Positions 17,176-25,190 are shown, counted from the first letter of the stretch. The stretch is DNA of 64,000 nt from an uncultured Reyranella sp. (GCF_945957355.1 NZ_CAMFKM010000004.1:248001-312000), one strand, 5' to 3'. Notes: generated by a model from the letters alone, not told the origin. Program-made: numbers and translations.

Positions 17176-17189
17176 TTATCCTAAAAGCC

Positions 17190-17203
17190 CGCGATTGCTC
17201 GCG
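17190..17203. promoter_or_regulatory. Second small dyad upstream of the carrier-protein gene
   Basis: CGCGA-TTGC-TCGCG, 5-bp arms, lies 29 bp before the carrier-protein start. It may be an operator half of a pair with 17160-17175 or a leader hairpin. Confidence 0.3.
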
Positions 17204-17231
17204 AATTTTCAAGTATTTTTGGGAGTGTTCG

Positions 17232-17495
17232 GTGTCCTCGCCGCTGAAGGTTCGCGTTAGAGCTGTATTGAGAAGTGCCGGGTCTCTGCAAAAAGATGTC
17301 GAGATCCTGCGGGATGACGCTGACCTCCATGCTGCCGGCTTGACCTCGCACGCCACGGTCACTCTCATGCTGGCGCTCGAAGAAGCGTTCGACATCGAGT
17401 TTCCCGACCGACTCCTTCGACGCCGGACATTTTCCAGTATTGATGCCATCGCCGAGGCACTCGTTGAGATCGGCGTTCGAGACGAGGCGGCATGA
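17232..17495 (+). CDS. Small acyl/aminoacyl carrier protein
   Basis: An 87-residue carrier protein. The phosphopantetheine site is DLHAAGLTSHATVTLMLALE with Ser39 in T-S-H rather than the D-S-L of fatty-acid ACP; the flanking LALEEAFDIEFPD helix is typical of carrier proteins. The TSH variant is what I recall for carrier partners of amino acid:carrier-protein ligases. The GTG start at 17232 has GGGAG at 17221-17225. It heads an operon whose next three genes overlap it and each other at start/stop codons. It needs a 4'-phosphopantetheinyl transferase in trans. Likely function: holding an amino acid as a thioester for the downstream enzymes. Confidence 0.85.
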   Translation: MSSPLKVRVRAVLRSAGSLQKDVEILRDDADLHAAGLTSHATVTLMLALEEAFDIEFPDRLLRRRTFSSIDAIAEALVEIGVRDEAA

Positions 17496-18652
17496 GTCCG
17501 TGGCTCGCCGCTGCCCGCGCGGCGGGAACCCAGATCGCCGCCCGGCACGCTGACGATGTCGATCAACGAGCCCGTTTCCCGGCTGAGGCCGTGGCCGGGC
17601 TGAAGGATCGCAAGTTGCTCGGCATACTCGTGCCGGAGGCTGACGGAGGACCCGGCGCGGGCATCGCCGACGTGGTGGCGATCTGCCATGAACTTGGGCA
17701 ACACTGCGCGTCGACGGCCATGATCTATGCGATGCACCAGATACAGGTCTCGTGCATCGTCCGGCATGCGGGAGCCAATTCCTGGCAACGCGCATTCATG
17801 AGCAGGCTCGCAAGCGAGCAGCTGCTTCTTGCCTCGGCCACGTCCGAAGCGGGCGTTGGCGGCGACGTCAGATCGAGTGTTTGTGCACTGGACGAGAAGC
17901 GTGGCCGGTTCACCCTCGTCAAGCAAGCGCCCGTGATATCCTACGGAGAGCATTGCGACGCCATCCTGGTGACGGCCAGGCGCACACCTCAGGCGCCCGC
18001 CTCGGACCAGGTGATTGTCGTCGTGCCGCGAGCCGGCATGGAGCTGCAACGCCAGGAATCCTGGGACACGCTAGGCATGCGCGGCACGTGTTCCAACGGC
18101 TATCGCCTCAGCGCGGAAGGCGAGATGAGCCAGGTCGTTCCGGCACCCTACGCAGATGTGTCCGCGCAGACGATGCTCCCGACGTGCCATCTCGTCTGGA
18201 GTGCCCTCTGGCTCGGCATAGCGACCGAGGCGATGGCGCGGTCACGGGCCTTCGTCCGGATGGAAGCCAGGCGGAAGCCTGGCGTTCCACCGATCGGTGC
18301 CACCCGATTGGCGCAGGCACTGGTCGATCTGCAGTCGATGAGGAGCAATCTCGTAACCCAGCTGCATCGATACGAAGAGGCGATCGGTTCTGATGACCGG
18401 CTGTCAGCGCTGCCTTTTGCCGTCGCGATGAACAACCTCAAGCTCGGGTGTTCACACCAGGCCGTGAAGATCGTCGAGCAGGCGATGCTGATCTGTGGTC
18501 TGGCCGGCTACCGCAACGACTCTCCGTTCAGCATCGGCCGTCTTCTCCGGGATGCTCAGTCGGCTGTCGTCATGGTGAACAATGATCGCATTGTTGCGAA
18601 CAATGCGACTCTCGCTCTGGCGCTCCGGGACGAGCCGGAGCTTCTGGCGTGA
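17492..18652 (+). CDS. Acyl-CoA dehydrogenase-like flavoprotein
   Basis: A 386-residue member of the acyl-CoA dehydrogenase superfamily: an N-terminal helical domain (FPAEAVAGLKDRKLLGILVP, EADGGPGAG), a central beta domain (LLASATSEAGVGGDVRSS) and a C-terminal four-helix domain (AVKIVEQAMLICGLAGYRND, FSIGRLLRDAQSAVVMVNND). The usual catalytic Glu cannot be placed with confidence. Superfamily members such as PltE and RedW oxidise prolyl groups attached to a carrier protein. Wedged between a carrier protein and its aminoacylating enzyme, this one plausibly acts on the carrier-bound amino acid. Starts and ends with ATGA and GTGA overlaps. Confidence 0.85.
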   Translation: MSPWLAAARAAGTQIAARHADDVDQRARFPAEAVAGLKDRKLLGILVPEADGGPGAGIADVVAICHELGQHCASTAMIYAMHQIQVSCIVRHAGANSWQRAFMSRLASEQLLLASATSEAGVGGDVRSSVCALDEKRGRFTLVKQAPVISYGEHCDAILVTARRTPQAPASDQVIVVVPRAGMELQRQESWDTLGMRGTCSNGYRLSAEGEMSQVVPAPYADVSAQTMLPTCHLVWSALWLGIATEAMARSRAFVRMEARRKPGVPPIGATRLAQALVDLQSMRSNLVTQLHRYEEAIGSDDRLSALPFAVAMNNLKLGCSHQAVKIVEQAMLICGLAGYRNDSPFSIGRLLRDAQSAVVMVNNDRIVANNATLALALRDEPELLA

Positions 18653-19572
18653 ACGACCCCGTTTCCGCTGCTTACGAAGCATTCCGGACGGAGCTGGAGA
18701 GCCAAGGCCTTTTGATTTCCATGGGTGTCGAGGGGCTGTATGGGCGGAGCGGGACCTTTGAAGACGTCGTGGAGCGCCTGAACGCGGCGATCGGCGCCGT
18801 CGGCGATCCTGATGGGCCGGAGGTGATGCGGTTTCCGCCGGGACTGGGCCGCCTCCAGCTCGAGAAGAGCGGCTATGTCCGGAACTTCCCGCACCTGGCA
18901 GGCACCGTGGCCAGTTTTGCCGGATCCAATCAAGACCATGCGGCGCTTCTCGCCAGGTTGTCGAACGACGAGGACTGGACGGACATGCAGCGGCCGACCG
19001 AGGTCGCCCTGACCCCCGCCGCCTGTTATGGCGTCTACCCGGTCATCGCGGCGCGCGGACGGCTGGGTGCAGCCGGCGCGTTGGTCGATGTCTACACCTG
19101 GTGTTTCCGTCACGAGCCTTCCATCGATCCGGCGCGCATGCAGATGTTCCGGCAACGCGAGCATGTCCGCATCGGCACTCCGGAGCAGGTTGCCTCCTTT
19201 CGCGCGCTATGGCTCGACCGGGCGCGCGCACTCGTCGAGTCGTTGGGATTGCCCGCTGCAATCGATGTGGCGAACGATCCATTTTTCGGCCGGGCCGGCA
19301 AGCTCCTCGCAGCCACCCAACGCGAGGGGAATCTCAAGTTCGAACTATTGGTACCGATCGTCGCCGAGGCGCCCCGAACGGCCTGCGTCAGCTTCAATGA
19401 CCATCGCGATCTGTTCGGTCGGGCCTGGGGCATCGAATTGGAACCGGGAGAGACGGCTCATACGGCCTGCGTCGGATTCGGTGTCGAGCGGCTGACGCTC
19501 GCCCTGTTTCGCCACCACGGCTTCTTCGTCGCTGACTGGCCGGATAGCGTGCGCCATGTCCTCGGATTCTGA
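18649..19572 (+). CDS. Amino acid:[carrier protein] ligase (seryl-tRNA synthetase-like)
   Basis: A 307-residue class II aminoacyl-tRNA synthetase homologue without the tRNA-binding N-terminal arm, of the family shown to activate small amino acids and load them on carrier proteins. The expected Cys-Glu-Cys zinc triad is visible as C126 (TPAACYGVYP), E171 (RQREHVRIG) and C274 (ETAHTACVGFGVERLTLALF, class II motif 3 with its Arg). Motif 2 corresponds to CFRHEP-DPARMQMFRQRE. Reaction: amino acid + ATP + holo-carrier protein to aminoacyl-thioester. Characterised homologues from Bradyrhizobium and Agrobacterium use Gly or Ala; the substrate here is unknown. GTG start overlaps the previous stop; end overlaps the DUF1839 gene by 17 bp. 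Confidence 0.88.
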   Translation: MNDPVSAAYEAFRTELESQGLLISMGVEGLYGRSGTFEDVVERLNAAIGAVGDPDGPEVMRFPPGLGRLQLEKSGYVRNFPHLAGTVASFAGSNQDHAALLARLSNDEDWTDMQRPTEVALTPAACYGVYPVIAARGRLGAAGALVDVYTWCFRHEPSIDPARMQMFRQREHVRIGTPEQVASFRALWLDRARALVESLGLPAAIDVANDPFFGRAGKLLAATQREGNLKFELLVPIVAEAPRTACVSFNDHRDLFGRAWGIELEPGETAHTACVGFGVERLTLALFRHHGFFVADWPDSVRHVLGF

Positions 19573-20527
19573 CGCGATCGATCTTCTGAGGCTCAGTCCT
19601 GCGACGGCGCGACAGAGCACGCTGCACGGTGACGAGCGGATCTGGCGGGAAACCAACTGCTACGTCGATCTGTGGGTGGAACTTCTGCCGGCGCTCGGCC
19701 ATTCCCCCGAAGCAGCACTACCCTTCACGGTGCTGCAGGATTTCGAGGGCGACCAGTTCACCTTCTTCAAGTTTCCGCTGGAGGATTTGCAGGCCCTGTT
19801 CGGCCTCACCGTGCAGGAGCTTGCGATCTACGAATCGGTCGAGGCGCAGGCGACGGCGCAGCTTCGCCGGGGGCGGCCCGTGCTGGTCGAGGTCGATGCC
19901 TTCTGGCTGCCCGATGCCGGCGAGGCGTATCGCAAGGCGCATGTGAAGACGAGCGTGGCCGTCATTGCGCTGGATCCGGCAGGGCGACGCTTCGGATACT
20001 TCCACGGCACCGGCTACCACGAGCTGGAGGGTGAGGACTATGACGGGTTGTTCCGCGGGCCGGCGGTCCTGTTCCCCTATGCCGAGTTCGTGAAGCGCGA
20101 CGGCGAGGCGCTCGGTGGCATGGCATTGCTGGAAGCTTCGCTTACGTTGCTACGGGGCCATCTGAAGCGTCGGCCGAGCGTCAACCCGATGGAGGCCTGG
20201 CGCGCGGCGCTGCCGTCGCATCTCGAGCGGCTGGCTTCCCGTGACATGGCTTACTTCCACCTCTACGCCTTCAACGTGCCACGCCAGCTCGGTGCCAATT
20301 TCGAGATGCTCGGCACCTATCTTCAATGGCTGGGGACCAACGGGGTGGGGGGGCTTGCCGAAGCTGCCGCCGCCGGCCGTCGTATCGCCGAGGCCGCCAA
20401 GGCGGTGCAATTCCAGCTCGCACGCATGGTCCATCGCCGCAGGTTCGACGCCGGTGCCGTGCGGCTGCAGCCGCTTGCCGACGACTACGACCTCATCATC
20501 GCGGCACTCGCGACCCGGTTCGCCTGA
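19556..20527 (+). CDS. DUF1839 family protein, BtrH-like cysteine acyltransferase candidate
   Basis: 323 residues of the DUF1839 family. The N-terminal half resembles the papain-like BtrH_N fold. It has a conserved Cys35 (RETNCYVDLWVELLPALG), a strand RRGRPVLVEVDAFWLPD containing Asp114, and His129 (KAHVKTSVAVIALD) followed by GYFHGTGYHELEGEDY. BtrH transfers an aminoacyl-type side chain from an acyl carrier protein to an aminoglycoside in butirosin synthesis. By analogy this protein could transfer the carrier-bound amino acid to an acceptor; this is inference from motif resemblance and context. The C-terminal half is helical. ATG at 19556 lies inside the ligase gene; the stop overlaps the GH2 gene by 1 bp. 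Confidence 0.75.
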   Translation: MSSDSDAIDLLRLSPATARQSTLHGDERIWRETNCYVDLWVELLPALGHSPEAALPFTVLQDFEGDQFTFFKFPLEDLQALFGLTVQELAIYESVEAQATAQLRRGRPVLVEVDAFWLPDAGEAYRKAHVKTSVAVIALDPAGRRFGYFHGTGYHELEGEDYDGLFRGPAVLFPYAEFVKRDGEALGGMALLEASLTLLRGHLKRRPSVNPMEAWRAALPSHLERLASRDMAYFHLYAFNVPRQLGANFEMLGTYLQWLGTNGVGGLAEAAAAGRRIAEAAKAVQFQLARMVHRRRFDAGAVRLQPLADDYDLIIAALATRFA

Positions 20528-22920
20528 TGCAGTGGCAGCTCGCCTGTATGGTATCCGGGGCGGCTCAGAGGCCGGCGGATCTGCCGGCATCGTTGGACTG
20601 GATCGCGGCACCGGTGCCGGGGACGGCGGCTCAGGCCCTGCGCGAAGCGGGGCGCTGGAGGCTGGAGGATCCGCCCCCCCTCCATGACCAGGACATCTGG
20701 TATCGCACCCGCTTCGATGGCAGCGGACGCCGCACGTTGCGCTTCAACGGGCTCGCCACCCTGGCGGAAGTCTGGCTGAACGGACGCTCGATTCTTGTCT
20801 CCGACAACATGTTCCTCACCCACGAGGTCGAGGTCGACCTGGCTGGCGACAACGAACTCGTCGTCGTCTTTCGCTCGCTGGATGCCGAGATCGTGCGTCG
20901 CAAGGGCAGGGCGCGCTGGCGAACCGCACTGGTCGAGAACAACCGCTTGCGGCAGGTGCGCACGACGCTGCTTGGACACATGACCGGCTGGCAGCCGGCG
21001 GTGCATGTCGTGGGCCCCTGGCGGGGGATCGAACTCGTCGAGCAGACGAGCGGACCTCATGTGATGGCGAAGCGAATTCGCGCCACACTCGACGGCGACG
21101 ACGGTCTGCTGGATGTGTCGCTCGACATCGATTGCGGCGGCACGCGACCGGAGGCCCGGCTGATCGTCGCGGGCATCGACGCGCCGCTCGAATGGGCGGG
21201 CGAGGGGCTCCTTCGGGGCCGGCTGCGCATCCCGGACGTGGAGAAGTGGTGGCCGCATACGCATGGCGCCCCCACGCTTCATCGCGTTCGCGTCACCTTC
21301 GGCGGCTTCGAGATCGATCTCGGCCAGGTCGGGTTCAGGTCGATCGATGTCGACAAAGGCAGCGACGGTCGTGGCTTCGCGCTGCGCGTGAACGGGCAGC
21401 CGATCTTTGCCCGGGGCGCCTGCTGGAGCACAGCGGACCTCGTCACGCTGGCGGGTGACCGCGAGACACTGGCGCCATGGCTGCGGCAGGCGCGCGACGC
21501 GCACATGAACGTGATCCGTGTCGGCGGGACGATGATCTACGAGAGCGACGATTTCTTCGCCGTGTGCGATGAACTCGGCCTCCTCGTCTGGCATGATTTC
21601 ATGTTCGCCAACATGGATTACCCGATCGCGGATCCCTCGTTCCGCGCCAGCGTCGAGCGGGAGGCGGATCAGTTCCTCGCCCGCGTGCAGGCGCATCCGT
21701 CGCTCGGCGTCCTGTGCGGCGGCAGCGAGGTCGGCCAGCAGGCGGCCATGCTCGGCTTGCCATCGTCGCTCTGGAGCAGCCCGCTGTTCGACGAGATCCT
21801 GCCGGCGATCGCCAGGGCAGTTTGTCCGGACGTCGTCTTCGTCGCGCAGTCACCCTGTGGCGGCGATCTGCCGTTTCAGGTCAATGCGGGGGTATCGCAC
21901 TACTACGGCGTCGGCGCCTACAGGCTGCCCCTCGAGGACGCGCGGCGCGCCGATGTCCGGTTCGCCGCCGAGTGCCTGGCCTTTGCGAACGCGCCCGCCG
22001 CGGTCACACCGGCGGGGGACCGGGTGCCCCGCGACCGTGGGGCCGATTGGGATTTTGCAACGGTACGCGATCACTATCTCGAACGGCTCTACGCCGTCGA
22101 TGCTGCGAAGCTGAGGGCGGAAGATCCAGTGCATTACCTCAGGCTGTCACGGGCGCTGTCGGGGGATCTGATGGAGGTCGTCGTCGCTGAATGGCGGCGG
22201 CCGGCGTCGCGCTGCGCCGGTGCGCTGGTCTGGATGCTGAAGGATCTGAGCCCCGGGTCAGGCTGGGGCGTCGTGGATTCAAGCGGCATTCCCAAGCTCG
22301 CTTGGCACGGGCTGCGGCGGGCCTTTCGGCCGGTGCAGGTGGCGCTCACGGACGAGGGGCTGAACGGGCTCGCTGTGCACCTCACCAACGAGACCGCGGC
22401 GCCGGTCTCGACCAAGCTGTCATTGCTCTGCCTGCAGGCCGGCGACGTGGTCGTGATGCGGCGGGAATGCCAGGTCGATCTGCCGGCGCGTAGCGCGCGA
22501 ACGATGACCTCGGCCGAACTTATCGGCTCGTTCTTCGATATCACCTACGCCTACCGCTTTGGTCCGCCGCCGCTCGAGGTCGCATTCGTCACACTGGAAG
22601 ATGCGGTGACGGGCGGACGTCTCAGCGAGGCCGCGCACTTCCCGCTGGGGCGCTCGGCGATCGCCCAAGATCCGGGCCTGTCCGCCATGCTGGAGCGGGA
22701 CGGGGAGGGCTGGGTGGTTGCGATCCAGGCGAACCGGTTCGCTCCCTGCATCCAGATCGAGGCCGCGCACCACCACGCCGAGGAGGAGGGCTTCCACCTG
22801 CTGCCGGGCGAGCAGCGGCGTGTGAGGCTGCTCGCCACTGCCGACGTCGGCGAGAATCCGCCGACCGGTGAGGTTCTGTCTGTGGCATCGAAGTTGGCGA
22901 CGAGCTGCCGCTTCGGCTAG
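20527..22920 (+). CDS. Glycoside hydrolase family 2 / beta-mannosidase-like protein
   Basis: 797 residues with GH2 architecture: a jelly-roll sugar-binding domain (about 55-170, LRFNGLATLAEVWLNGRSIL), an Ig-like domain (about 175-280), a TIM barrel (about 285-630, NVIRVGGTMIYESDDFFAVC, ELGLLVWHDFMFA) and C-terminal beta domains. The acid/base Glu401 is in CGGSEVG, where GH2 mannosidases have GNE. The nucleophile candidate is Glu482 in RFAAECLAFAN. The Asn-to-Ser change next to the acid/base may alter activity, perhaps toward transfer or binding. No signal peptide, so cytoplasmic. It ends the carrier-protein operon and implies a glycan or glycoside substrate in that pathway. Confidence 0.82.
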   Translation: MQWQLACMVSGAAQRPADLPASLDWIAAPVPGTAAQALREAGRWRLEDPPPLHDQDIWYRTRFDGSGRRTLRFNGLATLAEVWLNGRSILVSDNMFLTHEVEVDLAGDNELVVVFRSLDAEIVRRKGRARWRTALVENNRLRQVRTTLLGHMTGWQPAVHVVGPWRGIELVEQTSGPHVMAKRIRATLDGDDGLLDVSLDIDCGGTRPEARLIVAGIDAPLEWAGEGLLRGRLRIPDVEKWWPHTHGAPTLHRVRVTFGGFEIDLGQVGFRSIDVDKGSDGRGFALRVNGQPIFARGACWSTADLVTLAGDRETLAPWLRQARDAHMNVIRVGGTMIYESDDFFAVCDELGLLVWHDFMFANMDYPIADPSFRASVEREADQFLARVQAHPSLGVLCGGSEVGQQAAMLGLPSSLWSSPLFDEILPAIARAVCPDVVFVAQSPCGGDLPFQVNAGVSHYYGVGAYRLPLEDARRADVRFAAECLAFANAPAAVTPAGDRVPRDRGADWDFATVRDHYLERLYAVDAAKLRAEDPVHYLRLSRALSGDLMEVVVAEWRRPASRCAGALVWMLKDLSPGSGWGVVDSSGIPKLAWHGLRRAFRPVQVALTDEGLNGLAVHLTNETAAPVSTKLSLLCLQAGDVVVMRRECQVDLPARSARTMTSAELIGSFFDITYAYRFGPPPLEVAFVTLEDAVTGGRLSEAAHFPLGRSAIAQDPGLSAMLERDGEGWVVAIQANRFAPCIQIEAAHHHAEEEGFHLLPGEQRRVRLLATADVGENPPTGEVLSVASKLATSCRFG

Positions 22921-22992
22921 TGCGGCTTTGCGCAGGTCGAGCCGGGCCTGACGTCCATGCGCCGTTTTCGCAGTATCCGTGACGAAGCAAAC

Positions 22993-23021
22993 CCCGGGAA
23001 TCGCTTCCCGGGACACTTTTT
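22993..23021. terminator. Terminator between converging genes
   Basis: CCCGGGAA-TCGC-TTCCCGGG (22993-23012) is a perfect 8-bp stem, followed after ACAC by a short T-run (to 23021). It lies between the GH2 gene and the converging CoA-transferase gene, and best fits ending the plus-strand operon. Confidence 0.7.
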
Positions 23022-23025
23022 CGAT

Positions 23026-23061
23026 TCGTCCGTTTCGTTTATTTCGTCTGTTTCGTTTGTG
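23026..23061. repeat. Two imperfect 18-bp tandem units
   Basis: TCGTCCGTTTCGTTTATT is followed directly by TCGTCTGTTTCGTTTGTG. It sits in the noncoding spacer between convergent genes just after the terminator. It is too short and too few in copies to be a CRISPR. Confidence 0.5.
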
Positions 23062-23085
23062 TTGCCAGGAAAGGCGCCAGCAGTG

Positions 23086-24279
23086 CTAGCGCACCGCGCC
23101 CGAGGCATGAAGCGCGTCGATCTCGTCGGCGCCGTATCCGGCTTCGGCAAGGATGGCGTTGGTATGCTCGCCGAGCGTCGGCGCATGCGTTTCCACTTGA
23201 CGCTCACCGCCGGAGAACTTGTTCGCCCGCTTCGAACGACGGATGCGGCCTTCGCTGGGATGATCCTCGGGCTGGAAGAAGCCGACATCGCCGAGATGCG
23301 GGTCGGTGAGAAGGTCGTCGATCGTGTTGTAGCGCGCGGCCGGCACATCGAGCCGGTCGAAGATCTCCAGCCATTCCGCCGTCGTCTTCTGGGCGAGGCC
23401 CGTCTTGCGGACCTCGAAATAGGCCGCGGCATTGTTGGTGCGGGCGAAGGCGCTGTCGAAGCGCGGGTCGGTTTTCAGTTCGGGCCGGCCGATGGCGTCG
23501 AAGAAGGCGAAGGCCTGCTGGTTTGTGTTGGGGCCGACCGTGATGTAGCCGTCCTTCGTGGGCAGCGGGCGATAGTCGGGGCTGAGCAGCCTTCCGTCGC
23601 CGGTGGGACCGATCGGCGGATCGAAGGTTGCCGCGCCCAGATGCTCGCTCGACACGAACGACGCCATGTTCTCGAGCATGGGCACGTCGATCGCCTCGCC
23701 GACGCCGGTCTTCTCGCGGCGATAGAGGGCGAAGCCGATGCACTGGGCGGCGATCAGGCCCGTCGTGTGGTCGCTCATCACCATGGGCACGAAGCGCGGC
23801 TCGCCGGTCGCCCGCTCCAGCGTGCCGGCGACGCCGGACAGGCTCTGCACGATGGGATCGTAGGCGGGGCGATTGTAGTAACGGCCGCCGCGGCCGAAGG
23901 CGAGGATCGAGCAGTGGATGAGCTTCGGGTTCTTCCGCGCCAGGCTGGCATGATCGAGCCCTGCGCGGGTGAGGGCTTCGGGACGGACGTTGCTGACGAA
24001 CACGTCAGCCTTCTCTATGAGGCGATGGAGCGCGGCGAGCCCTTCTGGCTTCTTGATGTCGAGCACGATCGACCGCTTGTTGCGGTTGAAGTTGATGAAC
24101 TTGCCCGACATGCCCGGATTGCGGCTGCCCTGCGCCATGGTGCGCAAGAGGTCGCCGCCTGGCGACTCGACCTTGATGACCTCGGCGCCGTAGTCGGCCA
24201 GGGTGCGGGTGCAGATCGGCCCGACGACCACCGTCGTCAGGTCGACCACCTTCACGCCCGCGAGCGGGCCACCGCTCAC
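23086..24279 (-). CDS. Family III (CaiB/BaiF) CoA-transferase
   Basis: A 397-residue family III CoA-transferase. The N-terminus (PLAGVKVVDLTTVVVGPICT, then LADYGAEVIKVESPGGDLLR) and FINFNRNKRSIVLDIKKPEG are typical, and the catalytic Asp170 is in VMSDHTTGLIAAQ. It moves CoA between organic acids without free CoA. The GTG start at 24279 overlaps the MaoC gene's stop (GTGA), so the two are co-translated. The pair resembles the mesaconyl-CoA transferase/mesaconyl-C4-CoA hydratase combination, but the substrate cannot be fixed from sequence. Confidence 0.9.
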   Translation of the reverse strand: MSGGPLAGVKVVDLTTVVVGPICTRTLADYGAEVIKVESPGGDLLRTMAQGSRNPGMSGKFINFNRNKRSIVLDIKKPEGLAALHRLIEKADVFVSNVRPEALTRAGLDHASLARKNPKLIHCSILAFGRGGRYYNRPAYDPIVQSLSGVAGTLERATGEPRFVPMVMSDHTTGLIAAQCIGFALYRREKTGVGEAIDVPMLENMASFVSSEHLGAATFDPPIGPTGDGRLLSPDYRPLPTKDGYITVGPNTNQQAFAFFDAIGRPELKTDPRFDSAFARTNNAAAYFEVRKTGLAQKTTAEWLEIFDRLDVPAARYNTIDDLLTDPHLGDVGFFQPEDHPSEGRIRRSKRANKFSGGERQVETHAPTLGEHTNAILAEAGYGADEIDALHASGAVR

Positions 24280-25142
24280 GCCGTGAACTCCAGGTCCATC
24301 TCGCCGCATAGCACGCCGTTCTTGTCGGCGGCCCACAGCTTCAGCGTGCCGTCCTTCTGTTCCTCGCCGCGCACCTCGATGAGGTCGCCGACCCACAGCG
24401 GATGGACGAGGCGGGCGCTGTAGCCCTTCAACTCGCCCTTGGCATGCTTCAGCGCGGCGTCGACCATCAGGTGCATCGACAGGCCGCCGTTCGAGACGAT
24501 GGCGGGATAGCCTTCCTCGCTGCGCGTGTAGTCGCCGTCATAGTGGATGCGGTGGGCGTTCCAGGTGATAGCGCCGTAGCGGAAGTTGAGCGTGTTGGTG
24601 AGCTGCGTCGTCTCGGTCCAGGCCTGGTCGGTGCGGGCCTGCGTGGCCACCGTCGCGGTGGTCTTCTGGCCCGGAGGGACGGCAGGGCGATAGATCGCGT
24701 CGAACGTGTCGGAGGCGATGGTCCGACCGCCCTGTTCGATCGTGTGTCGCATCGTCAGCACGAAGATGTCGCCCGAGCGGCCGGTCTTGGGGACGATGTT
24801 CGCGACCTCGGCCTTCTTCACCGCCGGTTCGCCGGCCTTGAGGCGCCCCATGATCTCCACCCGGCGGCCGGCGCCCATGCGGCGCGGCATCGGGATCGGC
24901 GGCAGGACGATGCCCTTGTTGGGATGCCCGTCCGGACCCAGCTCGCCCTGGCGGACGGTCTCGGCGAAGAAGACGGTGAACCAGTGCGGCGGCAGCTCCT
25001 GGCCGCGCTTGATCGACTCGGGGTCGACGTCGAAGGTCGCGGCAACGCGGCGGACGGCCATCATGCCGATATCGTCCTCGACCGTGCGCACCCGCCCGAT
25101 CCACGGCCGCAGGGTCGCCATTGCTTCGTCCATCCAGCCCAT
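24276..25142 (-). CDS. MaoC/HTD2-like hot-dog hydratase
   Basis: 288 residues, a double hot-dog fold like fungal HTD2 and bacterial mesaconyl-C4-CoA hydratase. The N-terminal half carries the regulatory hot dog (about 1-150). The C-terminal half has the hydratase signature with conserved His (FRYGAITWNAHRIHYDGDYT). Probable reaction: reversible hydration of a 2-enoyl-CoA or related thioester. ATG at 25142 follows GAGGAAG. It is co-transcribed with the family III CoA-transferase and lies downstream of the glnA terminator. Confidence 0.82.
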   Translation of the reverse strand: MGWMDEAMATLRPWIGRVRTVEDDIGMMAVRRVAATFDVDPESIKRGQELPPHWFTVFFAETVRQGELGPDGHPNKGIVLPPIPMPRRMGAGRRVEIMGRLKAGEPAVKKAEVANIVPKTGRSGDIFVLTMRHTIEQGGRTIASDTFDAIYRPAVPPGQKTTATVATQARTDQAWTETTQLTNTLNFRYGAITWNAHRIHYDGDYTRSEEGYPAIVSNGGLSMHLMVDAALKHAKGELKGYSARLVHPLWVGDLIEVRGEEQKDGTLKLWAADKNGVLCGEMDLEFTA

Positions 25143-25190
25143 GTCGGTCTTCCTCGAAGGTTTTGCGGCGCGCATCCTCCAACAAAAGAA

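Noticed and set aside
18649..19572. Considered as an ordinary seryl- or alanyl-tRNA synthetase
   Set aside because: Only 307 residues with no tRNA-binding domain, and the zinc triad plus carrier-protein context fit the aa:CP ligase family.
23026..23061. Repeat considered as CRISPR
   Set aside because: Only two contiguous 18-bp units without spacers and no cas genes.
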